Origin: Beroe forskalii
Taxonomy: Eukaryota; Ctenophora; Nuda; Beroida; Beroidae
Direction of reading: 5' to 3'
Assembly (NCBI GenBank): GCA_011033025.1
Contig: WFMF01000624.1
Location: forward strand, 23,918-87,917
Length of the DNA: 64,000 nucleotides
Below, in pieces: positions 11,471 to 21,291 of the stretch. The position numbers were made by a program, and so were the translations under genes. Below the pieces are notes generated by a model that was not told where the DNA came from, did no database searches, and was given only the letters and a program-made list of their open reading frames with translations. Every line of letters starts with the position of its first letter. The stretch's first letter is position 1.

Positions 11471-11479
11471 TCAGTCAGA

Positions 11480-11691
11480 ATAACGGGGGGTCCGAATAAC
11501 GGGGTCCGAATAACGGGGGTCCGAATATCGGGGGTCCAAATAACGGGGGTCCGAATAACGGGGGTCCGAGTAACGGGGGTCCGAATAACAGGGGTCCGAA
11601 TAACGGGGGTCCGAATATCGGGGTCCGAGTAACGGGGTCCGAATAACGGGGTCCGAATAACGGGGGTCCGAATAACGGGGAAATATACGAT
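11480..11691 (+). repeat. 15-bp minisatellite (GGGGGTCCGAATAAC)n
   Basis: About 14 units of 13-15 bp with variable G-run length (four or five G) and occasional ATATC or GAGTAAC variants. The G-run variation shifts frames, so the RYSDP-repeat translation on the minus strand is a by-product. It is flanked by diverged U-type sequence. Confidence 0.9.
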
Positions 11692-11930
11692 GGACTAGTG
11701 AAGCACGTGAGTTCACGCGGACGTTTTGTAGAAATTAGGGGATTTGAAGAAATTGATATTTACACGGGATTTTCGACTTGGTTACGTTGAAATGAGTTCA
11801 AATACGACTTATGCACGTGAAATTAGATCGGGTTGCTATATTTAAGCACGTGAGTACACACGGACGTTTTGTAGAAATTAAGACATATATCAATTCTAGT
11901 AATTTCAAGTTAAAATAACTTAGTTTTGGA
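11692..11930 (-). repeat. Two inverted CACGTGAG...GGACGTTTTG motifs
   Basis: AAGCACGTGAGTTCACGCGG and its variant AAGCACGTGAGTACACACGG are each followed by ACGTTTTGTAGAAATTA. Both are reverse copies of the motif found three times in U1/U2, so this may be the far terminus of the same composite element. Confidence 0.5.
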
Positions 11931-13615
11931 CTTCCTCAGGGTGATTTATGTGGGTTAGACTTGCGTGTGGGCTAGTAACGTATGATAGGATCAACAGATG
12001 CTTCCATGGAAAAATCAGATAGAATAGACATTTCTCCTAAGGCCAAGACAACGATGTAACAGTAGGTACTACACTCGAAATTTCCATTTTGAGCTTAGAT
12101 TAAAGTTCAAAACGAGATCAAACTTAAAGAGCCAACATTGAACTTGTATAAACTAAAAGAATGACTGGATCAGATCATGTAAATTCATTGCTGATCAATT
12201 GCTCATCTAATAGCAATTTATGAAAATTTGATTTTAGCTTTATGCATTAATAACATAGTCATTGGGATCAAAGTAAGCCCATGGACCACAGTCAGCCCAT
12301 AATGATTTAGACAATAAATCACAGCATCATTATTATGACAGAAACTTACAGTTTAATATGATATCTTAAAGTATTCAAATCACAAAGAAAACTTTCTTGC
12401 TGTGCTATAAGCAGTAGAAGGCTTAGTTTTGTAGGCTACCCACTGGCTTTGGCAGGGTTAAGACATCTATTGGGCTCACAATAAAGAGCTGGTTATACTT
12501 TATGAATACCTTACGAGACATATTTAAAAGGTACGAAATTTGGGGATTTTACAAAAAAATCCCCATATTTTCGTTCCCCCAAAATTTCGATCCCCAAAAT
12601 TATTTCCCCCAAATAAGTTAATTGCGGGTTTGTGATTTGACTAACAGTACATAAAATATGGAATTCCCAGACAAATTTCAATAAGTATATCAGTGCAGAA
12701 GAGTTAAAAATATCTTAAATGCAGTAATTCCTAATAAAACCTCCTACACTTGACTCGATAAAAGGGATCTTGTACTGGAAATTCTACTACTTCGATCACC
12801 TCAGTAATATTGGCCTTTCTGAAGTTCTGATTTATTCCAAAGTTACCTTAAGTGTTTTTCGAATTTGAAAAAGGCGAAAATCACCTGATTTAATTTGGGG
12901 CATGATTCTGGGATTTTTGAAAAAATTCTATATTTTCGAACCCCAAAATTTTGATCCTGGAATTATTGTCCATGTTATCATGGGTGGTGAGAGCCGGGAC
13001 AGGGTTTTTTCCCGGCTTTATTCATGAAGCCGGGGAAAAGTATCCTTTTTCCCCGGCTCAAATGGACAAAATTTTTCAACCTTTCTTATATAAAATCGCA
13101 AATCGTGTCCAGCTTTGAGCCTGTTTTCAAGTTACACTTTCTGGCCAATCTATAATTCAGAAAATTTTGTTTTGCTATTTCAAGGCCACACTTTTGGACC
13201 AAATAAGATTATGACCATCATTAACTGGATGTTAAACTAGATTCAGTGTGTTACTGTAAGTGTACATGACTTTTCATTTGATAGGCGGTTTTATCAATCG
13301 GTAATTCCATGCACAACACAATATTAAGGATGTCACTTCATATGCTCATTTCTTGATATGCTGCAAACATGAGAACATGCAGATATTGGTCCGACCTGAT
13401 TGCTTTAGGAAAAACAAACAACCTTGGGACTGGGAGTGGGAAGCTAATGTTTCATACAACTACGTTACTGTTTGTCTTTTGGGATCAAAAATGTTGTTGG
13501 ACTGCTATAATTAAATTACCATAATTCAATTAGCGTTAATTTTCTAGGGAAAAATTCCCCGGCTCAAAAATCAACATTGCGCCACCGTTGCATGTTATTT
13601 TGTCTTGTAAGGTAA
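11931..13615. other. No gene recognised
   Basis: Mostly unique AT-rich DNA. Short CCCCAAAATTTCGATCC-type phrases recur near 12545-12615 and 12940. A small inverted pair around 12990-13062 (CCGGGACAGG...CCCCGGCT) has a further CCCCGGCTCAAA at 13556. No long frame. Confidence 0.4.
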
Positions 13616-13624
13616 CTAACTAAG

Positions 13625-13760
13625 TAGATTTCTTTGAATCATGAAGACATCTTTCTTCAAGATATCAATCTGCAGGACTTTTTCCAACTCCGTACTTGAA
13701 CACCAACATGATCCCTTAAGGTAATGTGGAGAGCAATGGGATCTAAGTGAGTTACACCAA
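13625..13760 (+). repeat. Dispersed repeat, copy 1
   Basis: Shares CTTTCTTCAAGATATCAAT, TCCAACTCCGTACTTGAACA and ACCAACATGATCCCTT with 18757-18880 in the same orientation. Unknown family; about 130 bp are alignable. Confidence 0.65.
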
Positions 13761-14740
13761 GATGATTGGTGTGCAGGCATCATCAGTCCAATACCTAGGC
13801 TAGGGGTCCTTGGGAGGATATTGCGCAGCATGTTCTCTTATAAGGTGGTCTTGTCTCTGGCACTTCTTGTGTCACGAGGCAGCCAGCTAAGTCCTGTTCC
13901 ACCTCCGGCTTACTTCTGCCCAGGTGCACCCCGGGTCATGCTAAGGTCTAGGCAGCACAGAGCCAGACTCTCATCCAGTTCTGTGTCCATATCATCCACT
14001 TCTCTGTCCCCCCCTGTTTTCACCTCCTCACCTTACTTCACACCCACGCAGCCCTTTTTCTTGGCTCTCTTCCTTCCTCGTAACCCTTCTTCCCCAGTTC
14101 CTTGAATCCCTTTTTCTTGCTTGCAGTCCTGCTACTTTCTTTCCTCCTCTTCCCCCTTCAGCATCTCCTAGAGACTGGTGATCTGGACATGCAGATTAAC
14201 ACAAGGTATACTATGAGTCACAACTCCACTTTGATCGCAAACAGATGCAAAACGAACACACCTAGATCCCACCCAATTATACACCTATTCAAATCATTTT
14301 CGAGCTTATCAAGAAGCAGCATGCGCATGCAGTGCGTATGCATGCTGCATGCAGCTTATCAGTTATGTTGTTACCATAAAAGTCTCAACGACCAACCCTT
14401 TCAGGAAACCTTTCAGCAACTCTTTCAGGACTACTCCCTAGGCATAATCCATCATGTCCCCTGTGCAGTGTGCAGGCCTCCCTGTACGGCTGTGCATAGC
14501 ACTAGCCAATGGAGAACCCAGTGCAGCACTTCTAACTTTTTGAGGGCATTGTTGCAGCAGTTGGAGCATGTGGAACTACCAGATCACTGGATCCAATGAA
14601 GAGTAGAGACCCACATCCTACCTGGTTTCACTAGACAGGGCCGACTGCAGTCATCACAATCATATCTCTGCACTAGAGCTATGCTAATGCAGAGACGTAC
14701 TCACTGGAGTACTAAATATGATTACTGCTCGCCCACCGGA
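13761..14740. other. Unique, GC-richer stretch without a recognised gene
   Basis: Less AT-rich than its surroundings and pyrimidine-rich around 13990-14165. Frames of 94 and 165 codons exist but the longer one lacks an ATG at its apparent start (TTG) and neither shows a recognisable domain. A short palindromic patch (GCATGCGCATGCAG...TGCATGCTGCATGCAGC, 14320-14355) is present. Confidence 0.35.
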
Positions 14741-15310
14741 AACATGTCGGCCCAATGTTTTTGGGAAGGGTAGGTAAAATATGTCCTCCCCAACCTTTTG
14801 TTGGGGGGGACCGGGGGGTTTTGGTTTTTCCGTCAACATCTATCTATCTATCTATCTACCTAGGCTAAAAAAGGGGGATTAACCCGGGGACCGCCGGGGG
14901 CCCGTGGACCCCGCGGGGCCCCGGGGGGATCCATTTTAAATCCAAAATTTTTTTGGGGACTTTGGGGACCCCGGGGGTTTTGAACCCCCGGAGTGGTGGG
15001 GGCCCCTGGTCCCCTAGGCCGCCGCACTGGGGACAAACCGGTCCCCAAAAGTCCACCAGGGGAAAAAAAAATTTGGGGGAAGTCCGCGGGTGGGACTCAC
15101 AGGGACCACTGGGGATCGACCATCGGACCCCCCAAATGGAGCCCCGGGGGGCCGATCACCAGGGGCCCCGCTCCACCAGTGGACCCGACCCGCCAGGACT
15201 CGACCCCGCCGTGGCTCAGACTCCGCCAGTGGACTCCACCGGTGGAGTCCTCCGGCAGACTCCACTGGTGGACTCCTCCAATGGACTCCGCCAGTCCATC
15301 ATCACTTGGG
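14741..15310. repeat. GC-rich low-complexity block with CCACCAGTGGACTCC motifs
   Basis: Long G and C runs at 14800-15120, a (CTAT)n run at about 14841-14860, then 15168-15299 with CCACCAGTGGACYC, CCACCGGTGGAGTCC and ACTCCACTGGTGGACTCC in both orientations. The same motif family makes the larger array at 17913-18380. The homopolymer texture at 14790-14990 suggests local consensus error. All overlapping Pro/Gly-rich frames are by-products. Confidence 0.6.
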
Positions 15311-15478
15311 TATGAATGTATGTATGTATGTTTTGCAAAATGATAAGCTCATCACTTAGAGTTACACTTTAAAGGCGAAATTTTGACATCAGCCTCTCGT
15401 TTCAAAATTGGACCATGAGGGGGCTTTGAAGCTCAGTTTATGTACAAATTTTGTTCCAATTTCTCAATTTATTAATTA

Positions 15479-17577
15479 CTAGCAGGCCCGTTCGGCGCTG
15501 CTACGCAGCATCACACTCGCAAATTTAGAACCTAAACAGTTCAAATTAATTAAAAAACTGTTTACCGCATCGAAAAATTCGAATCAGAACCAAAGTTGTT
15601 AGTTGTTCAGTGGAGTAGCGCAACAAAATCAACAAAGCCAGAAATGAAATTCACGCCCTTCTCATATCACCATAGCAACGCAAGCTTTTCCCACTATCTG
15701 CACGTGCATGCCGACACAAATCCATACACACATCGACACAGTGCCCATACACATGGTTTTCCCATTTCATTCTATAATGCCGACACAATAACCCACGCCG
15801 ACACAAAAATCCAATACTAATATCGCCGGGACACAGTGTCCATACACACGGTTTTCCCATTCTTATCCATGATGCCGACACAATAATCCACACACACGCC
15901 GACACAAAAATCCATTAATTTTACCAAATTATATATATAACTAGCAGGCCCGTTGATCTCCTATCATTAGCTTTCATTTTACATGCGCTATACGCCGCCT
16001 CTTTCGCAAATTTCAATCATTGATATTCAAATTAATGAAAATCTTTTTACCGCATCGAAAAATTCGAATCAGAACTAAAGTTATGCGCTCCAGGGGAGTA
16101 GCATAACAAAGCCAACAAAGCAAGAAATGAAATTCATACACTATACATGTTACCATAGCAACGCAAGCATTTCCCACTATCTGCACGCGTGCATGCCGAC
16201 ACAAACCCATACACATCGACACAGCCCATACACACGTTTTTCTCATTCTAATCTATGATGCTGACACAATGACCCATACACACGCTGACACAAAATCCAC
16301 ACACACGCCGACACAGTGTCCATACACACGGTTTTCCCATTCTTATCCATGATGCCGACACAATAATCCACACACACGCCGACACAAAATCCATACACTC
16401 TTACGAAATTATATTAGAGATAAAGACTAGCAAGCCCGTTGGACCTTCAAATACACAAACACAGCTCACTTGGCGCTGTTACGCAGCACCTCGTTCGCAA
16501 ATTTTCAAATCAACCAAATACTTTTTACCGCATCAAAAAATTCCAATCAGATCAAAAGTTATTACGGATCAACGTATTCAAAACAGCATTAAACAGAAAT
16601 GAACACGCGCGCAATATGTAACCATAGCAACGCGCGCGCTTATATCCAAACTGCACGTGGGCGCCTCAAAATATGTCTACAAAAGGACAAAAGACGTTAC
16701 GACGTACATAATAATAATATTACAGAGGTTGCGAAATTATATTAGAGACTAGAATGCCCGTTGGGCCTGCTAATACATAGCTCACTCGGCGCTGCTACGC
16801 AGCACCTCGTTCGCAAATTTCAGATCTGCTGAATACTTTTACCGCATCAAAAACTCCAATCCGTTCAAAAGTTACGGCAACGTAATCAAAACACCGTTAA
16901 CAGAAATGAGCGCGCTGGCAATTCTCGCACGTGTCACCATGGTTACCCGCACAAATCATGTCATGCGCGTTCCGAAGATGTTTCCGCCGTTACGACAAAC
17001 AAAAAAACAGAGGTTGCGAAATTATATTAGAGACTAGCAGGCCCGTTGGGCCTGCAAATAGACAGCTCACTCGGCACTGCTACGCAGCACCTCGTCCGCA
17101 AATTTCAAATTGACTAATTACTTTTTATCGCATCAAAAAATTCCAATCAGATCAAAAGTTATAAAGCTCCGAAATTAAAACAGCATTAAACAGAAATGAA
17201 CGCGTATAATTAATCTGCGTGCATTTTCCCCTATTGGCGTTGCCGTTATGGGGCGTGACGTACGGAGAAAAACACAATCTGCGACTTTATAGAAGTAAGA
17301 CTAGCAGGCCCCGTTGGGCCTGCTAATACTAGTCACTCGGCGCTGCTACGCAGCACCTCGTTGGAAAGTTTCAAATCAACTAAATACTTTTTACCGCATC
17401 AAAAATTCCAATCCGTTCAAAAGTTATGCGAAACAGCATATTCAAAACATCATTAAACAGAAATGAACGCGCGCGCAATATGTAACCATAGCAACGCGCG
17501 CGCCTATATCCATACTGCACGCGTGCGCCCACAAAAGGACTAAAAACGTGGCAGAGAATGCGAAATTATATTAGAGA
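15479..17577 (-). mobile_element. Tandem array of six non-autonomous Helitron units
   Basis: On the minus strand the outer 5' end is A|TCTCTAATATAATTTCGC (17577 leftward) and the outer 3' end is a hairpin GCAGGCCC..GGGC-type stem followed by CTAG|T (15479), matching the Helitron rules of 5'-TC, 3'-CTRR after a hairpin, and insertion between A and T. Unit 3' ends lie near 15479, 15941, 16427, 16749, 17033 and 17300. Inner junctions read CTAG directly followed by the next TC, or by a few bases. Shared interior: GCTGCTACGCAGCACCTCG, TTTTTACCGCATCAAAAA (plus-strand reading) and CCATAGCAACGCGCGCG. No Rep/helicase is encoded. The upper two units carry ACACAC-rich expansions. Confidence 0.88.
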
Positions 17578-17912
17578 TACCCTGTGGTTGAATATCAGTA
17601 GTCGCCATGAGCAATCCTCGATCAAGTTTTTATTTTAAAGTGAGCTGTGGCATCTGGCTGTGGTATCTGAGCAACAACAAAATAATCAAAATGCAGAAAC
17701 TTGTAAGGACAGAAAATAATGTGATTTCGTATGATATAATTATTTTTATCAATGGAAACGCTTGATAATGCGCAATTCATGATGTGAGCACGAGACGTCG
17801 CACAAAACTCAATTAGGGATCGTTCACATAATATTACGTAATCGCCTAGGGGGAGGGCGGAGTTTTCAAATGATTACGTTTGACTTTGATTATAGGGAGG
17901 GGGAGGGGGTTT
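17578..17912. other. Unassigned spacer
   Basis: Includes GGGATCGTTCACATAATATTACG (17818-17840), which resembles the ends of widespread small DNA transposons, but no partner end was found. Confidence 0.3.
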
Positions 17913-18380
17913 GGTGGACTCCGCTGGTGGACTCCGCTGGTGGAGTTTTTGTCCACCGGTGGACTCCGCTGGTGGACTCCACCTGTGGACTCCGCTGGTG
18001 GAGTTTCTGTCCACCGGTGGACTCCGCTGGTAGACTCTACTTGTGGACTCCGCTGGTGGACCAAAGTCCGCTGGTGGAGTCCGCTGATGGAGTCAACCGG
18101 TGGACAAAAACTCCACGGTGGACTCCAATCCGCGGCGGACTTTTTTCCCTGGTGGACTTTTTTGGTGGACTTTTTCGGTGGACTGTCCACCAGTGCGCGC
18201 GGCGGAGCCCGAGCGGACCCGCAGCGGACCCACCACTCCGCGGCGGAGTTTTGAAAAGTCCGCTGCGGGTCCACCAAAGTCCACCAAAAAAATTTTCTGG
18301 TGGACTTTAGTGGAGTCCGCCGCGGACCCGCAGCGGGTCCACCGGGTCCGCAGCGGGTCCGCCGCGGAGTTAAGTCCACC
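17913..18380. repeat. Two-strand GTGGACTCCGCTG array with hidden palindromes
   Basis: The first third is GGTGGACTCCGCTGGTGGAC repeated with variants (CCACCGGTGGACTCC). The rest mixes GGTGGACTTTTT, CCGCGGCGGAC, GACCCGCAGCGGACC and reverse copies GTCCACC. Because GTGGAC and GTCCAC alternate, all six frames stay open for long distances. That explains the several Pro/Ser/Trp-rich frames of 96-182 codons, which are not judged real genes. Confidence 0.85.
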
Positions 18381-19490
18381 CATTTTTTAGCCAATACCTA
18401 CCTCAGCTTTTGGGGTGTTTAAATTGTGAGAGCTTTTTATGAGGTAGGCCCCCAGCAGTCTTCCCTGGGGCCAGGGTATAGCACTGTCAAGTCACTTGAC
18501 AGTGCTTAATTTCTTGATGGTTGGAATAAAGACAAAGACCATGAGCAATTTTCAGTATCATTCAGGCAGGTGGTCACTGTACTTGACTCAAGCAAAACAT
18601 TTAGTGAAGAGAAGTAGAGAACCAGTGGATAGATCCGGGTATATTTGTGACCTTTTACATTGCACACAGCACATTAATAGAATTTCTGAGTGGCATGCAT
18701 CCTGATCCAGTACTCCATCTTGAGAGATGCTTCTTTGGAAAATAAGGGTTAAAACATAAAGAATCATAAAGAAATCTTTCTTCAAGCCATCAATCTGCAA
18801 GACTTTTCTCCAACTCCGTACTTGAACACCAACATGATCCCTTCAGGTAATGGAATGTGGAGAGCTGAAGGATCTAAGTATATTTATCAATTAATTTATT
18901 AGGAACACTTCTTTGTAGAACAAATACAGCCACCTTTGTAGTCAAGCCATAGAGCTTTCCAACAATGGGATTCATGAAATAAATGCCTTCATCAGAGAGC
19001 TAGGCAGATCCTAGCAAATGCAGTCCTAATTCATAGATAAAATTCATGGAGACAATCAAACTTACAACACAACACATCAAATTAACAAAGGTAAAGGGGG
19101 GCATCAAATATGGCTGTAGCACTGAATATGATCTGATCCAATCCAAAGTCTTATCTTTAAAGGTGTAAGGGCATATGACAATCTTAAAACAAACACTGAG
19201 TAACGATTTCTTATTTTGTAATCCAAGGATCAGAGTGGAGAGGGAAGAGACTAAACTGTGAATCATCAACTTTGCTATTTCAACAATCAGCTCATGTGTC
19301 TCATTAAAGTGTTGTGTTGCTAGGGCCCTGGTTAAGGTTTCACCCACAGAGTATCAACACCCCTTGTTAGGGGAAAGTGTTGTGAAATCTGGTAACTGAC
19401 AGTGACAAAGTATGAAAATCAATGGAGAAAATTTATGAGAAAAATATTGGGAAAAATCTATGGAGGATAAAATTTATAAATGAGAAAACT
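18381..19490. other. Unique stretch plus one dispersed repeat
   Basis: Contains copy 2 of the dispersed repeat (18757-18880) and the short palindrome CACTGTCAAGTCACTTGACAGTG (18481-18503). A minus-strand open frame of 115 codons (19347-19000) has a GTG at its apparent start and no recognisable domain, so it is not called as a gene. Confidence 0.4.
18757..18880 (+). repeat. Dispersed repeat, copy 2
   Basis: Direct copy of 13625-13760 with a few indels (for example AATGGAATGTGG against AATGTGG). Confidence 0.65.
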
Positions 19491-19734
19491 CTGTTAAGCA
19501 TTGCCTGACCCCCTCGCGGGGGCGCCACGACTTGCATTTTCGATAATATTTGAAATAATAAAATAATGGTTCTGACGACGTCAAACAAAGAAAACTTATG
19601 GAGAAAATAAGAATTATTTTTATTTTTAATGTGATTCATTGTATTGCTAATTGCTAAAAGGTGTCTTTGGTTGCCCTAACCAACGCCTTATTCTGCGCGC
19701 GGCGTTCCTCCTCGCCGGCGGCCGTTGCAGACCC

Positions 19735-20180
19735 ATAACTGACGTCGTCAGACCCATTACTAACGTCATCAGACCTTCCTAAGCCCGCATAGGTGTGTGT
19801 ACGCGCCGCGCGAGCCACACAGGGATATACGTGTTTAGCAACATCAGACCCATTATAATTACTGACGTCGTCAGACTCATTGCATTACTGACGTCGCCAG
19901 ACCTTGCTAAACACGTATATCCCTGTGTGGCTCGCGCGGCGCGCTTCTCCCGTAGGGAAGCGCGCGCGCGTAGGGAAGTGCGTAGGGAAGCGCGCGGTGC
20001 GTACACACACCTATGCGGGCTTAGGAACGTCAGACCCATTACTGACGTCGTCAGACCCATTACTGACGCGATGTCGTTAGACCCACGACACAGCGGCGGT
20101 AGGCCGCGCGCGCGTTTCCTAAGCCCGCATAGGTGTTTGCTAAACACGTATATCTCTATTTGCGTTTGTCTGACATCGTC
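19735..20180. repeat. Hairpin module CTAAGCCCGCATAGGTG / TAAACACGTATATCCCTG
   Basis: Inverted arms 19779-19843 and 19908-20033 pair CCTAAGCCCGCATAGGTG with its complement, and AGGGATATACGTGTTTAGCAA with its complement. GACCCATTACTGACGTCGTC units (about 21 bp, itself containing GACGTC) fill the loop and flanks. The same arm sequence is found near 21127-21215, 24622-24690, 32400-32515 and 54588-54607, so it is a dispersed hairpin. Confidence 0.7.
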
Positions 20181-20404
20181 AGACCCGATATTTCAAATTT
20201 TAAATGAAGTAAACTTCAAAATGAACCAATCAAAATGGAATCAATTCCATTTTCAAATCGGTTCATTTTCATTTTCACTTCATTTTGAAATTGATTTAAA
20301 TTTCAAATTGAATCGTTTAAACATGGCCCAGAAGGCTCAAGGTGAATTAATTCAATTTCAAAATGAAATTGATTTGGAACTTTATTTCAAAATGAGATGG
20401 ATTT

Positions 20405-20765
20405 AAAATCAAATCAAATAAAATATATATAAGATACATATAATATATAAATAAAACATGTAAATATATAATATTTAATAATAAATAATATATAATATAT
20501 ATAAAATATATATGAAATGTATAAAATATATATGAAATTTAATAAATATATATATGCAAAAACAATATATATAAAAAATAATATGTATAAAAAATAATAT
20601 ATATATAAAAAATAATATATATAAAAAATAAAATATATAAAAAATAATATATATATAAAAATAATATATATAAAAATAATATATAAAATAATATATAAAA
20701 TAATATATAAAATATATATAAAATAATATATATAAAAAATAATATATATATATATGAAAAATAAT
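20405..20765. repeat. AT block (ATAATATATATAAAAA)n
   Basis: Degenerate ATATATAAAAAATAAT repeat. Its reverse complement is split across 25055-25097, 27250-27418 and 32009-32155, with other elements between these pieces. Confidence 0.85.
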
Positions 20766-20774
20766 ACTATTTTT

Positions 20775-20905
20775 TTAGTGAGCCTTGTCGTACATGCACG
20801 TGTACGAGAAGGCTCACTAATAAAAAATAGTGATCATGAATTACTATTTTTACTAGTGAGCCTTCTCGTACATACACGTGTACGAGAAGGCTCACTAATT
20901 CTACG
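20775..20905. repeat. Hairpin array, AGTGAGCC type (two stems)
   Basis: Two palindromes of about 46 bp: AGTGAGCCTTGTCGTACA...TGTACGAGAAGGCTCACT (one arm mismatch) and AGTGAGCCTTCTCGTACA...TGTACGAGAAGGCTCACT. They are separated by AAAAAATAGTGATCATG, itself near-palindromic with TAGTGAATTACTATTTTT-like sequence. Mirrored at 24912-25040. Confidence 0.9.
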
Positions 20906-21291
20906 TCGCGCGCGCACTGATACAGTGGTGCCTTTCATGTTAACAATCAAGCTAAGTAAGTGAATTCACTTACTTAGCTTGATTTGATGTGTTGCGCCAA
21001 AGTTACTGCAACTGTGCTGCACGCGTCGCGCGCACGAACGCCATGGCTAGGCCCTTTGCTCTAACCAGATCCCTAATTTTGTGCGCGCGGCTTCTTGTTC
21101 CTCGTCGTTCGACGCCCCTGGTTAGTTCCTAAGCACGCATAGGTGTGTAAGCGCCGCGCGCTTCCCTGAGGAAGCGCGCCGCCCAACGCAAACAGGTATA
21201 TACGTGTTTAGCAACTGGTTAGGGAAGCTAAGCCCTCATTAAGCGCAAGTGGTCTTATTGACTGCATAGCGTGTTTCACTATCCATGAAGT

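Noticed and set aside
11471-11716. RYSDP-repeat open frame
   Set aside because: Direct translation of the 15-bp minisatellite with G-run slippage; no start context or flanking gene signals.
14102-14599. 165-codon open frame with hydrophobic N-terminus
   Set aside because: Begins with TTG, lies in pyrimidine-rich DNA, and no domain or splice pattern supports it.
17846-18394. Open frames of up to 182 codons, Pro/Ser/Trp-rich, on both strands
   Set aside because: They overlap one another in several frames and follow the GTGGACTCC array exactly; composition explains them.
19000-19347. 115-codon minus-strand open frame with hydrophobic segments
   Set aside because: Apparent start is GTG, no recognisable family, no splice or promoter support.
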